The notes under the pieces were generated by a model. That model saw only the letters and a list, made by a program, of their open reading frames with translations, made no database searches and was not told where the DNA came from. 64,000 nucleotides of DNA from Azospirillum sp. TSA2s. GTDB taxonomy: Bacteria > Pseudomonadota > Alphaproteobacteria > Azospirillales > Azospirillaceae. Positions 7,789-16,242 of this stretch are shown piece after piece (position 1 is the stretch's first letter; the number at the start of each line of letters is the position of its first letter). Made by a program: the position numbers and the translations under genes. Where the stretch lies: assembly GCF_004923315.1 (NCBI RefSeq), contig NZ_CP039650.1, forward strand, positions 620,001 to 684,000, in the 5' to 3' direction.

Positions 7789-8931
7789 ATGGAACGGGTG
7801 GAGTGCGTGGTCGTCGGCGCGGGCGTGGTCGGGCTGGCGGTGGCGCGGCGGCTGGCGCAGGCCGGGCGCGAGGTGATCGTGCTGGAGGCGGCGGACGCCA
7901 TCGGCACCGACACCAGCTCGCGCAACTCCGAGGTCATCCATGCCGGCATCTATTATCCGACCGGCAGCCTGCGCGCCCGGCTGTGCGTGCCCGGCCGCGA
8001 CGCGCTCTATGACTATTGCGCCGCCCATGGCGTCGAGCATCGCCGCGTCGGCAAGCTGATCGTCGCGACGGAGGAGAACCAGTTGCCCAAGCTGGCGGCG
8101 ATCCGCGCCCAGGCCGCCGCGAACGGCGTCACCGACCTGACCGAGATCGATGCCGCCACCGCGCAGTCATGGGAGCCCAACCTGCGCACCGTCGGCGCCC
8201 TGCTGTCGCCCTCCACCGGCATCATCGACAGCCATGGGCTGATGCTGGCCCTGCTGGGCGACGCGGAGGAGGCCGGGGCGATGCTGGCGCTGCTGAGCCC
8301 GCTGACGCGCTCGCACCGAACCGCCACCGGCTTCGAACTTGAGGTCGGCGGGGCGGAGCCGATGCGCATCGCCTGCTCCACCCTGGTCAATGCCGCCGGG
8401 CTGGACGCCTGGGGCGTGGCGCGCGGGCTGGAGGGGCTGGATGCCGCCCATGTGCCACCGCGCGTGCTGGCAAAGGGCAATTACTATGCGCTGGCCGCCG
8501 GCCGCTCGCCCTTCTCGCGGCTGGTCTATCCGGTGCCGGTGGAGGGCGGTCTGGGCGTGCACCTGACGCTGGACCTCGCCGGACAGGCCCGATTCGGTCC
8601 CGACGTGGAGTGGCTGGGCGATGTGGAGGGCAGCGTTGATTACGCCGTCGATCCCGCCCGCGCCGACTCCTTCTATGGCGCGGTGCGCGCCTATTGGCCG
8701 GGGCTGCCGGACGGCGCGCTGGTGCCGGCCTATTCCGGCGTGCGGCCGAAGCTGAGCGGGCCGGGGCAAGCGCAGGCCGACTTCCTGATCCAGGGTCCGG
8801 ACACCCACGGGGTGGACGGTCTGGTCAACCTGTTCGGCATCGAATCGCCGGGCCTGACCTCCTGTCTGGCCATCGCCGACGCGGTGGCGGTGGCACTCGG
8901 CGAGGCGCCTGAGATTCTTAACCATTCCTGA
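7789..8931 (+). CDS. FAD-dependent oxidoreductase, L-2-hydroxyglutarate oxidase-like
   Basis: A 380-residue DAO-family flavoprotein. The N-terminal VVVGAGVVGLAVARRLAQAG is the dinucleotide-binding GxGxxG motif, followed by the E in VLEAADAIG that contacts the FAD ribose. SSRNSEVIHAGIYYP is characteristic of the LhgO/L-2-hydroxyglutarate dehydrogenase subgroup, as is the C-terminal GIESPGLTSCLAIAD. The likely reaction is oxidation of a 2-hydroxyacid, though substrate assignment within the family is uncertain. I chose the ATG at 7789 because the FAD motif follows directly; the reading frame stays open upstream. The gene stands alone between rpsD and the heat-shock pair. Confidence 0.82.
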   Translation: MERVECVVVGAGVVGLAVARRLAQAGREVIVLEAADAIGTDTSSRNSEVIHAGIYYPTGSLRARLCVPGRDALYDYCAAHGVEHRRVGKLIVATEENQLPKLAAIRAQAAANGVTDLTEIDAATAQSWEPNLRTVGALLSPSTGIIDSHGLMLALLGDAEEAGAMLALLSPLTRSHRTATGFELEVGGAEPMRIACSTLVNAAGLDAWGVARGLEGLDAAHVPPRVLAKGNYYALAAGRSPFSRLVYPVPVEGGLGVHLTLDLAGQARFGPDVEWLGDVEGSVDYAVDPARADSFYGAVRAYWPGLPDGALVPAYSGVRPKLSGPGQAQADFLIQGPDTHGVDGLVNLFGIESPGLTSCLAIADAVAVALGEAPEILNHS

Positions 8932-8944
8932 GGCTCACAGGGTT

Positions 8945-8973
8945 CTTGACCGCGACCTCGGCTCTCCCAATCT
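8945..8973 (+). promoter_or_regulatory. sigma-32 (RpoH)-like promoter of the Hsp20 gene
   Basis: CTTGAC at 8945-8950 and CCCAATCT at 8966-8973 are separated by 15 bases. This closely resembles the heat-shock sigma factor consensus CTTGAA, N13-15, CCCCATNT. It lies about 100 bases before the start of an Hsp20 gene, which is the expected target. Based on sequence match only. Confidence 0.55.
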
Positions 8974-9074
8974 ATAGGCATGGCGGCGCCGGCCGATGCT
9001 GGGCCGCCGACCCGCCGGGCGCCGGAAACGGGCCCATCTTCCGCAACTCGCTCCCGTCGTGAGGAGGATGCGTC

Positions 9075-9551
9075 GTGACGACTCGCCTTTCGCTCTTCAA
9101 CAGCCCGCTGCTGCTTGGCTTCGACCAGTTCGAGCGGACGCTCGACCGGATCGCCAAGAATTCGGCCGAAGGCTATCCCCCCTACAACATCGAGCAGATC
9201 GGCGACGACGGCCTGCGCATCACGCTTGCAGTGGCCGGCTTCACCTCCGATGACCTGTCGGTCCAGATCGAGGACAACCAGCTGGTCATCCGCGGCCGCC
9301 AGACCGACGACAAGTCGCGCGTCTACCTGCACCGCGGCATCGCCGCGCGGCAGTTCCAGCGCAGCTTCGTCCTGGCCGAGGGGATCGAGGTGGTGGGCTG
9401 CTCGCTCGACAACGGGCTGCTCAACATCGACCTGACCCGCCCGATGCCGGAACCGAAGGTCCGCACCATCAAGATCGAGCAGCCGAAGAAGGCCGCCGGC
9501 GGCGCCATGCCCCGCACCATCGACGTGTCCGCCGATGGCCGGGACGACTGA
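9075..9551 (+). CDS. Hsp20/alpha-crystallin small heat-shock protein
   Basis: A 158-residue small heat-shock protein, an ATP-independent holdase that keeps unfolding proteins soluble. The alpha-crystallin domain spans about residues 35-130, with the IbpA-like start FNSPLLLGFDQFERTLDR, then YNIEQIGDDGLRITLAVAGF and LDNGLLNIDL near the end of the domain. The start is a GTG at 9075 with GAGGAGG 7 bases upstream; an ATG at 9068 is in another frame. A sigma-32-like promoter lies upstream. A DUF1150 gene follows on the same strand, a pairing common in alphaproteobacteria. Confidence 0.93.
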   Translation: MTTRLSLFNSPLLLGFDQFERTLDRIAKNSAEGYPPYNIEQIGDDGLRITLAVAGFTSDDLSVQIEDNQLVIRGRQTDDKSRVYLHRGIAARQFQRSFVLAEGIEVVGCSLDNGLLNIDLTRPMPEPKVRTIKIEQPKKAAGGAMPRTIDVSADGRDD

Positions 9552-9681
9552 TCGCCGGAAAGCCCGATCGCCGGAAAGTCTGATCCAGGTCACAGCCTTC
9601 ACCCCCGTTCTCAGACACTCTACCCCCGACACTCTGCACGCGCGGTCGCCCATGACGGGGAGCCGCCGGGAGATCACGATC

Positions 9682-9903
9682 ATGATGAACGATACCCACA
9701 CCCAGCTGCGCCAGCTGTCGCCCCAGGATTTCGCCAGCTTCGGCCTGGGCGACGTGGCCTATGTCCGCCCGGTCGAGATGGACGGAACCGCCGCCTTCGC
9801 CATCCACGCCGCCGACGGCACGCCGCTGAGCGTGGTGGCCGACCGCGAACTGGCCTTCGCCGCCATCATCCAGAACGACATGGAGCCGGTCAGCGTCCAT
9901 TGA
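9682..9903 (+). CDS. DUF1150 family small protein
   Basis: A 73-residue protein of the alphaproteobacterial DUF1150 family, recognised by FASFGLGDVAYVRPV and the acidic, Ala-rich C-terminus. The function is unknown. It often lies next to an hsp20 gene, as here (130 bases downstream), so a role in the same stress response is plausible. I chose the ATG at 9682 (a second ATG at 9685 is possible) because GGGAG precedes it. An upstream in-frame extension to 9535 would start inside the hsp20 gene and lacks family similarity. Confidence 0.8.
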   Translation: MMNDTHTQLRQLSPQDFASFGLGDVAYVRPVEMDGTAAFAIHAADGTPLSVVADRELAFAAIIQNDMEPVSVH

Positions 9904-9910
9904 CCGGTTC

Positions 9911-9948
9911 GGCCGGGGCGCCGCCGCCATCGGCGGGCGCCCCCGGCC
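9911..9948. terminator. GC-rich hairpin after the Hsp20-DUF1150 pair
   Basis: GGCCGGGGCGCC pairs with GGCGCCCCCGGCC (one bulged C) around an inner GCCG/CGGC stem, giving a very stable hairpin directly after the DUF1150 stop. There is no good T-run, so termination is likely but not certain. Confidence 0.5.
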
Positions 9949-10005
9949 GGTTGCGCTGCAATCCGCCATATCTCGATCCTTGTCAGCCCTGACTCCTGTT
10001 GTAAG

Positions 10006-11139
10006 GTGCGCTCTGCGATAATCGCCGAGACAAGACGCGAAGAGGCAGTGGGGGACGGTCGGTTGGACGGCGGGGCAAGCGAAACGGCGGCGGATGCGAA
10101 GTCCGCTCCCGATACGGAAAAGCGCAGGGCCTGGGATGACGAGGCGCGCGATTCCCTTCACATCCTGCCCTTGTCGGCGATCCCGTTGGAAACGCCCGGC
10201 CTTCAGCATGCGCGCCTGATCAAGAATGTCCGGCTGCAGACGGTGGTGGAGATGTTCCGCGATGCCCAGACCGGCAGCGGGCAAGTCTCCCCCCGTCACA
10301 TCCCCGCCTATTTCGAATCCCACAAGGACGAGGTCGAACGCGATCTGGTGAAGCTGGAGAAGATCGGCGCCGCCTCCAGCTTCGACGTCTATTCCTCGCG
10401 GATCGAGCTGCGCCGGCTGAACATCGACGTCAACAATGTCGAATCGCTGACCCTGTCCGATCGCAAGAAGGCCGAGCTGACCAACTACATGCGGGTCTTC
10501 ACCCGGCCGCTGATGGAATATGTCTACGGCACGGAGGAGTTGCAGGTCTCCGACGTGACCGACATCATCCAGCTGTTCGCCAATCCCAACCGGGACGAGG
10601 CTCTGCGCAACCTGCGCATGATGGCCGACCGGCTGGACATTGGCCTGGGCGAGATCCCGCAATTTCTCGAGGAATACGGCGACGTCTTCCTGTCGCTGGC
10701 CTATTTCCGCAAATGCCTGGACGAGATCGTGCCGGAGGTGCAGCGCTTCGTCGGCTGGATGGGCGAAATCCGCAGCTCCGCCGAGGTCAAGCGCGACCCC
10801 CGCCAGATCAGGATGCTCGACGACATCGCCCGCGACCTGACCGACATCTCGACCTCCATCACCGGCCGGTTCGAGAGCTTCGACAACCGATCAAAGGACT
10901 TCTGGAGCGACATCAACGCCGACACCTTCCGGTCGATCCGCGAACTGATCTCGTCCCACCACGTCACCATCGGCGGGGTGCTGTGCGGTCTGGCGGTGAA
11001 GATGAATCTGTGGAAGCACCGCTTCGCCCGCGGCGGCGGCGGCCCCAACCGGCGCATGGAGTTCGTGAAGTCGGAGATCCTGCCCGGCCTGTCGCACATC
11101 AAGGCGCTGGAACAGTCGGCGCGGACCGGCCACCTGTAG
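10006..11139 (+). CDS. conserved protein of unknown function
   Basis: I do not recognise a named family. The 377-residue product is soluble, highly charged and predicted mostly helical, with no signal peptide or membrane segment. A basic, weakly conserved N-terminus of about 50 residues precedes the body, which begins near SLHILPLSAIPLETPGLQ. The middle contains an SRIELRRLNIDVNN region and the C-terminus is basic (KMNLWKHRFARGGGGPNRR). Three in-frame starts are possible: GTG 10006, GTG 10048 and TTG 10063, the last with a purine run about 8 bases upstream. The gene stands alone and ends just before the convergent zinc-ribbon gene. Confidence 0.7.
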   Translation: MRSAIIAETRREEAVGDGRLDGGASETAADAKSAPDTEKRRAWDDEARDSLHILPLSAIPLETPGLQHARLIKNVRLQTVVEMFRDAQTGSGQVSPRHIPAYFESHKDEVERDLVKLEKIGAASSFDVYSSRIELRRLNIDVNNVESLTLSDRKKAELTNYMRVFTRPLMEYVYGTEELQVSDVTDIIQLFANPNRDEALRNLRMMADRLDIGLGEIPQFLEEYGDVFLSLAYFRKCLDEIVPEVQRFVGWMGEIRSSAEVKRDPRQIRMLDDIARDLTDISTSITGRFESFDNRSKDFWSDINADTFRSIRELISSHHVTIGGVLCGLAVKMNLWKHRFARGGGGPNRRMEFVKSEILPGLSHIKALEQSARTGHL

Positions 11140-11174
11140 TCGCCGGCCGCTCTCCGCCCGATCCCCACCCGCCT

Positions 11175-11375
11175 TCAATCCATCGACAGCATCTTCCCCA
11201 TGCCGTTGTCCAGCAGGATGGTGGCGAACAGCGTCAGGATCGGGATCAGAAACATCAGCCCGATGACGCATCGCACGATCAGGTCCTTGCGTCGGGCGGA
11301 GCGGCACAGCGGGCAGTCGTCGGGACCATGCCCGTAATCGGACCCGCAATAGGGACAGGCTGTGGTGTCGACCAT
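11175..11375 (-). CDS. small zinc-ribbon membrane protein (copy 1)
   Basis: A 66-residue protein with an N-terminal CPYC...CPLC zinc ribbon (residues 7-24) directly followed by a basic patch and one hydrophobic segment (VIGLMFLIPILTLFATILL). It is thus predicted as a membrane-anchored zinc ribbon. I chose the ATG at 11375; an in-frame extension to 11423 lacks conserved features. A protein of the same design lies at 13705-13893 on the same strand, and the PilZ chemoreceptor lies between them. Function unknown; the arrangement suggests an accessory role, but this is inference. Confidence 0.65.
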   Translation of the reverse strand: MVDTTACPYCGSDYGHGPDDCPLCRSARRKDLIVRCVIGLMFLIPILTLFATILLDNGMGKMLSMD

Positions 11376-11503
11376 GGCAGACGGGCTTTCAGCATGGGCG
11401 GGAGGCCCTGGAACCAAGGCCATTCTGGACCCGCGCCCCCGCCCATCGTCATGAAATCCCTGTCATACTTAAGGCTTTTCCCGTCCTGTGGCGGGCCAGC
11501 CGC

Positions 11504-13528
11504 TCAGGCCGCGCGATCCATCGGCACCAGCCCGCCGACGCTGCGGCCGAACTGCGCCGCGAACCGGTCGCGCTCGGCCCCGGCCAGGGTGAAGGTGACA
11601 TGCAGACGGCCGGCAGCACCGCGTTCCAAAGCGCGCACGACGGCAGGCACCGGCTCCAGCCCCGGCAGCGCGACGCGCAACGCGGTGCCTTCCACCAATC
11701 CGCTCCAAGCCTCCTGCGGCAGACCGCTCAGCTGGGCGCCTCCTTCCGAGGCGTTGTCGACCGTCACCGGCAGCTCGCGTCCGCCCACCGTGATCCGGCC
11801 CGGACGGTTCAGCGGGTAGCGCGGAGCGGCCCGGCGGTTCACCTCCGGCGTCGCCGTGCGGATCGCCTCGATCAGGACGCGGCGGAGCTGGTCGATGCTG
11901 GCGGCGACGCGGGTGGATAGCGCATTGACCTCGCTGGCCCGCTCGCCGGTGGCCGTGGCCTCCTGAGACACGGCGGCGATGCGGGTCGCCACCTCCTGCG
12001 CAGCGTTGGAGGTCTGGACGACGTTGCGGGCGATCTCGCCGGTCGCCGCCTCCTGCTCCTCGATGGCGGCGGCGACTGTGGCCGACACCGATTCGACGCC
12101 GCGCACCCGCTCGGCGATGGCGCGCACGGCATTCACCGCCTCCGCCGTGGTGGCCTGGATGGCGGCGATCTGGCTTTCGATCTCGTCGGTCGCCCGCGCG
12201 GTCTGGCCGGCCAGCTGCTTCACCTCGCTCGCGACCACGGCGAAGCCCTTGCCCGCCTCGCCGGCCCGCGCCGCCTCGATGGTGGCGTTGAGCGCCAGCA
12301 AATTGGTCTGGCCGGCGACGTCGTTGATGAGGTCGGTCACCTCGCCGATGCGGGTCACGGCTTCGGCCAGACGCTGGATGGTCTCCTCCGCCCGGACCGA
12401 CGCGCCGACGGCGTCGCCGGTCATCGTGGTGGCGGTGCCGATCTGGGCCGCGATCTCGCGGATGGAGGCGCTGAGCTGCTCCGACGCGGCGGCCACGGTC
12501 TGGGCGTTCGACAGCGCCTGGGTCGCGGCGGCGGCGACATTCTGGCTGTTGTCGCTGACCGCACGGGCCGATTCGGCCATGCGGGTGGCATTGCCGGCCA
12601 TCTGGCTGGTCTGGCTGGCGACCACGTCGACCGCGTTCGACGCCTCGGTCTCCACCGTTTCGGCCATGCGCAGCAGGGCCGCCTGCTTCTCGCGCTCCGA
12701 CCGCTCGCGTTCCTCGTCGCGCAGACGGCGCAGGCGCTCGGCCTCCTCGGCATTCTGCTTGAAGACGTTGAGCGCCTGGGCCATCGCCCCCACCTCGTCG
12801 CCACGGTCGGCGCCGGGAATGGCAACAGCGAGGTTGCCCTGGGCCAGGGTTCGCATCGCCACCGTCAGTTCGCCCACCGGCCGCACCACCCGGCGCCGGA
12901 TGCCCAGCACGCCCAGCACCACGACCACCAGCACCAGGGCCGACACACCCCACACCGCGGTCATGAACAAGCTCTCGCGCCCGGCGGCATAAACCTCCGT
13001 CTCGCTGTTGTAGCGGGTGGTGTCCTCGACGATCCGGTCGACGACGGCGCGGTGGGCGGCATAGGCCTCGGCGATGGCGGCGTAGGAGGCGCGCGCCGCC
13101 GCCTCGTCCTTGCGGGCCAGCGCCGGCAGGAATCTCGTCTCGATTTCGCTCCAGAAGCGCATCACCGGCGCGTGGGAGGTCCGGGTCAACTGGTCGACCA
13201 GCACCGGTTCGAAGCCCTCCTTCAGCCAATACTCGTGCCGCTCGTCATAGTCTTTGCGCAGCTGCGCCAGCCGCGTGCGGCGCTGTCCGACCGACGCCGG
13301 GTCGTTCATCGCCAACGTCGCCTCCAGATAGGCTTCGATCACATATTCCGGCGGCGGCAGGATGTCGGCGATCAGGTCCTTGCCCAGGACGATGCGCTGG
13401 TAGATTGGGCCACCCACCTTCAACTCGCGGATCGCCAGTGCGCCGGTGACGACCACCGCCAGGAAACCCAGCGTGACCACCACCCCGAACAGATTGGTAA
13501 GCGCGGCAATCCGGAGGTTTTTCAGCAT
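11504..13528 (-). CDS. methyl-accepting chemotaxis protein with C-terminal PilZ domain
   Basis: A membrane chemoreceptor of 674 residues from the ATG at 13528. TM1 is about 10-32, a periplasmic region of about 157 residues follows with no family I can name, TM2 is about 190-210, then comes HAMP (about 211-264) and an MCP signalling domain with the hairpin tip GQTNLLALNATIEAARAGEA. The last 111 residues form a PilZ domain with the c-di-GMP motifs RRAAPR and NASEGG. Azospirillum Tlp1 has the same MCP-PilZ design and responds to c-di-GMP. In-frame starts at 13558 and 13573 are possible, but 13528 places TM1 correctly. Strong coding bias throughout. Confidence 0.9.
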   Translation of the reverse strand: MLKNLRIAALTNLFGVVVTLGFLAVVVTGALAIRELKVGGPIYQRIVLGKDLIADILPPPEYVIEAYLEATLAMNDPASVGQRRTRLAQLRKDYDERHEYWLKEGFEPVLVDQLTRTSHAPVMRFWSEIETRFLPALARKDEAAARASYAAIAEAYAAHRAVVDRIVEDTTRYNSETEVYAAGRESLFMTAVWGVSALVLVVVVLGVLGIRRRVVRPVGELTVAMRTLAQGNLAVAIPGADRGDEVGAMAQALNVFKQNAEEAERLRRLRDEERERSEREKQAALLRMAETVETEASNAVDVVASQTSQMAGNATRMAESARAVSDNSQNVAAAATQALSNAQTVAAASEQLSASIREIAAQIGTATTMTGDAVGASVRAEETIQRLAEAVTRIGEVTDLINDVAGQTNLLALNATIEAARAGEAGKGFAVVASEVKQLAGQTARATDEIESQIAAIQATTAEAVNAVRAIAERVRGVESVSATVAAAIEEQEAATGEIARNVVQTSNAAQEVATRIAAVSQEATATGERASEVNALSTRVAASIDQLRRVLIEAIRTATPEVNRRAAPRYPLNRPGRITVGGRELPVTVDNASEGGAQLSGLPQEAWSGLVEGTALRVALPGLEPVPAVVRALERGAAGRLHVTFTLAGAERDRFAAQFGRSVGGLVPMDRAA

Positions 13529-13704
13529 GGTGCAACCCCTGCGCAAAGACGACAGCATAGGGTTGCTTCTCAAAATAAACCTAATATGACAAGCAAAAAA
13601 CTTGCTCGATTATCGGGTCTATCGGAAATGATGTTTCGTTAAGCGCTTTGCATACGGATTGTGCAGGGTCTGCGCAAGGGTCGACCAAAGAGCTGGACGC
13701 GATC

Positions 13705-13893
13705 TCAGGTCAAGACCAAGGTGCCGACCCAGCCAACCAAGGCAAGAATCACCAGCATCACCAGCAGAGCCACGATCACGGCATTGGTGCGCCGAATCGA
13801 ACGGCAGCGCGGGCACCCCTCCTCGGCGGCGGGATAGCGGTGGGCGCAGCGGTCGCAGCGGACGGTCTGGTCGGTTGCGGTCTGGTCCGACAT
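13705..13893 (-). CDS. small zinc-ribbon membrane protein (copy 2)
   Basis: A 62-residue protein with CDRC...CPRC (zinc ribbon, about residues 13-30), a short RSIRRTN basic stretch and one transmembrane segment (AVIVALLVMLVILALVGWVGTLVL). It is organised exactly like the protein at 11175-11375, including the Cys spacing and the CxxCRSxRR junction, though the rest of the sequence differs. The ATG at 13893 is preferred over an upstream in-frame start at 13941. It lies upstream of the PilZ chemoreceptor on the same strand, separated by a 176-base gap. Function unknown. Confidence 0.65.
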   Translation of the reverse strand: MSDQTATDQTVRCDRCAHRYPAAEEGCPRCRSIRRTNAVIVALLVMLVILALVGWVGTLVLT

Positions 13894-14029
13894 CGGCGGG
13901 TTCCATGCGGTCGAAGGGCGGTAACGCCGCATGGATAGCACGCCCGCCGCCGCACCGCAGCGTCGATGAGCGGCGGCCGGGCGCCGTCGCCGGTGGGGCG
14001 AAATGCCGCATCAACCGGCCGGACGCCCA

Positions 14030-15502
14030 TCAATCGGCTGCGGTGGTCTCCACCGGCGGCACGGCGCGCAGTTCGGCCGCCTGCAAACGGCGCGGGCTGT
14101 GGTCCAGCGGTTCCAGCAGCGGCATCTCCGCCCCTTCCGGCGCGGCGTGCAGATCGCGGAAGCGGCGTGCGCTGACCAGAACACGCGACTCCAGCGTCCC
14201 CACCGCGCTGTTGTAGCAGCCGACGGCCTTGTCCAGCTGCCCGCCCAGCTTTTCCATATGGCCGCCCAGGTCGGACAGCCGCTTGTAGAGTTCGGCACCC
14301 AGCGCGCTGATTTCGCGGGCATTGTCGGCGAGCCGCTCCTGCCGCCAGCCGTAGGCGACGGCGCGCAGAAGCGCGATCAGGGTGGTCGGCGTCGCCAGGA
14401 TGACGCGATGGTCGATGCCCGCCTCGATCAGCGCCGGGTCCTGCTCCAGCGCCGCGGAGAAGAAGTTCTCGCCGGGCAGGAACAGCACGACGAATTCCGG
14501 GCTGTCGTCGAACTGGTCCCAATAGCCCTTGGTGCCGAGCTGCTTCATATGCTCGCGCACATGGCGGGCATGGCGGACCAGACCGTCGCGCCGCGCCACC
14601 TCCTCCACCGCCTGGATGCCGTCCAGATAGCCTTCCAGCGGCGTCTTGGCGTCGACCACGATGGTCTTGCCGCCGGGCAGCGTGACGATCAGGTCGGGGC
14701 GCAGCCGGCCGCTGTCGACCGACACCTGCTCGACGAAATCGCAATGGTCGAGCATGCCGGCCATCTCGCAGACCCGGCGCAGCTGGATTTCGCCCCAGCG
14801 CCCGCGCGCCGCCGGGGTGCGCAGCGCACGGACGAGGTTGCCGGTCTCCGCCCGCAGTTGGGTCTGGGTTTCGACCAGCGACAGCACCTGCTGCTTCAGC
14901 CCCTCATAGGCGCCGGCCCGCGTGCTTTCCAATTCGCGGATCTGGCGGTCCATCGCTTCCAGCGACTGGCGCACCGGGTCGACGATGGCGGCGATGGCGG
15001 TCTGCCGCTTGTCCAGATCGCCCTTCGCCTGTTCCTGGAAGCCGGTCAGCGTCTCCCGCGCCAGATCGAGGAAGCTGCGGTTGTTCTGGTGCAGCGCCTC
15101 CGCCGACAGGGCCTTGAAGCTGTCGGCCAGCGCCGCCTGGGCGCGCTCCAGCAGCGCCATCTTCTCAGCCGCGGCGGTGCGCTCCGCCTCCAGCCGGGTG
15201 GACATCTGGGCATGGCGTTCGCGGGCGTCGGCGACCTCGCCATGCAGACGGGCGATCTGGTGGTCGCGCGCCTCGATCTCCTCGCGCAGATCGTCCTCGG
15301 TCCGTTCGGCGAGGTCGAGACGGGTGGCGAACTCCGCATGCAGGGCGGCGGCGGCGGCTTCCGCCCGGCCGGCGGCGGCGCGCATCACCGCCCAGGCGAC
15401 GGCGGCGCCCAGCAGCAGCCCGGCCACCAGCCCGACCGCCAGCGACAAGCCGTCAATCACCATCCCGTTCACCAGGAACTGCGTCACCCCGACCACCCCC
15501 AC
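14030..15502 (-). CDS. rmuC: DNA recombination protein RmuC
   Basis: RmuC limits recombination at inverted repeats and is thought to be a nuclease-fold protein. The 490-residue product has one N-terminal transmembrane segment (about 17-40), a long coiled coil (about 45-180) and the RmuC domain with RGRWGEIQLRRVCEMAGM, the PD-(D/E)XK-like LRPDLIVTLPGGKTIVVDAKTPL and the conserved YGWRQERLADNAREI. The GTG at 15502 is favoured because GGAGGGG lies about 8 bases upstream; an ATG at 15463 is the alternative. The gene is divergent from the NUDIX gene. Confidence 0.92.
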   Translation of the reverse strand: MGVVGVTQFLVNGMVIDGLSLAVGLVAGLLLGAAVAWAVMRAAAGRAEAAAAALHAEFATRLDLAERTEDDLREEIEARDHQIARLHGEVADARERHAQMSTRLEAERTAAAEKMALLERAQAALADSFKALSAEALHQNNRSFLDLARETLTGFQEQAKGDLDKRQTAIAAIVDPVRQSLEAMDRQIRELESTRAGAYEGLKQQVLSLVETQTQLRAETGNLVRALRTPAARGRWGEIQLRRVCEMAGMLDHCDFVEQVSVDSGRLRPDLIVTLPGGKTIVVDAKTPLEGYLDGIQAVEEVARRDGLVRHARHVREHMKQLGTKGYWDQFDDSPEFVVLFLPGENFFSAALEQDPALIEAGIDHRVILATPTTLIALLRAVAYGWRQERLADNAREISALGAELYKRLSDLGGHMEKLGGQLDKAVGCYNSAVGTLESRVLVSARRFRDLHAAPEGAEMPLLEPLDHSPRRLQAAELRAVPPVETTAAD

Positions 15503-15648
15503 ACCACTGGCCCCTCCACCGAAACCGGCACAGCCTATCGGAACGAATCGCGAATTGGAACAGGCCGCGAACGGACAGACGGCCGCACCGGCCGAGCCGC
15601 CGCTTTCCCCGCTTGCCCAACCAAGGATACGGCGCCATATCGGAAGCC

Positions 15649-16242
15649 ATGCCGAACGACACGCTCCCCGACAAGAATTCCCCCGATTGCGGCCCCGACT
15701 GTGGGGGACCGCGCGTCCGCGCCATTCCGCCCGGCGAGGATCGCGAGCGGCTGATGTGCCCGGACTGCGGCTATATCGCCTACCAGAACCCGTTGATCGT
15801 GGTCGGGGCGGTGGCGACCTGGGAGGATGGCCGCATCCTGCTCTGCCGCCGCGCCATCGAACCGCGCAAGGGCTTCTGGACCCTGCCCGCCGGCTATATG
15901 GAAGAGCGCGAGAGCACCCGCGACGGCGCTGCCCGCGAAGCCTGGGAGGAGGCGCGGGCGCGCATCGACATCGACCATCTGCTGGCGATCTACGACATCC
16001 CGCGCATCAGTCAGGTCCAGATGATCTTCCGCGCCCGCCTGCTGTCCCCCGATGTCGAACCCGGCCCGGAAAGCCTGGAGGTCGGCCTGTTCGCTTGGAA
16101 GGACATCCCCTGGAGCGAGCTTGCCTTCCCCACGGTCGTCTGGGCCCTGCGCGAGCATCATGAGCGGCTCGGCCGCTCCGACTGCGCGCCGGCGGTCAAT
16201 CCCACGCCGGACGCGCTCGCGCGGTGGGAGAAGATGCTTTAA
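15649..16242 (+). CDS. NUDIX hydrolase with N-terminal zinc ribbon
   Basis: NUDIX enzymes hydrolyse nucleoside diphosphates linked to other groups. The NUDIX box begins at GYMEERESTRDGAAREAWEE, matching G-x5-E-x7-R-E-U-x-E-E, with the final Gly replaced by Ala. N-terminal Cys pairs (CGPDCGG and MCPDCGY) form a zinc ribbon as in ADP-ribose/NADH pyrophosphatase-like members. The 197-residue length is usual for this subgroup. I chose the ATG at 15649 rather than an upstream in-frame start at 15613. The TAA stop overlaps the stop of the convergent ChaN gene by 3 bases. Confidence 0.88.
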   Translation: MPNDTLPDKNSPDCGPDCGGPRVRAIPPGEDRERLMCPDCGYIAYQNPLIVVGAVATWEDGRILLCRRAIEPRKGFWTLPAGYMEERESTRDGAAREAWEEARARIDIDHLLAIYDIPRISQVQMIFRARLLSPDVEPGPESLEVGLFAWKDIPWSELAFPTVVWALREHHERLGRSDCAPAVNPTPDALARWEKML

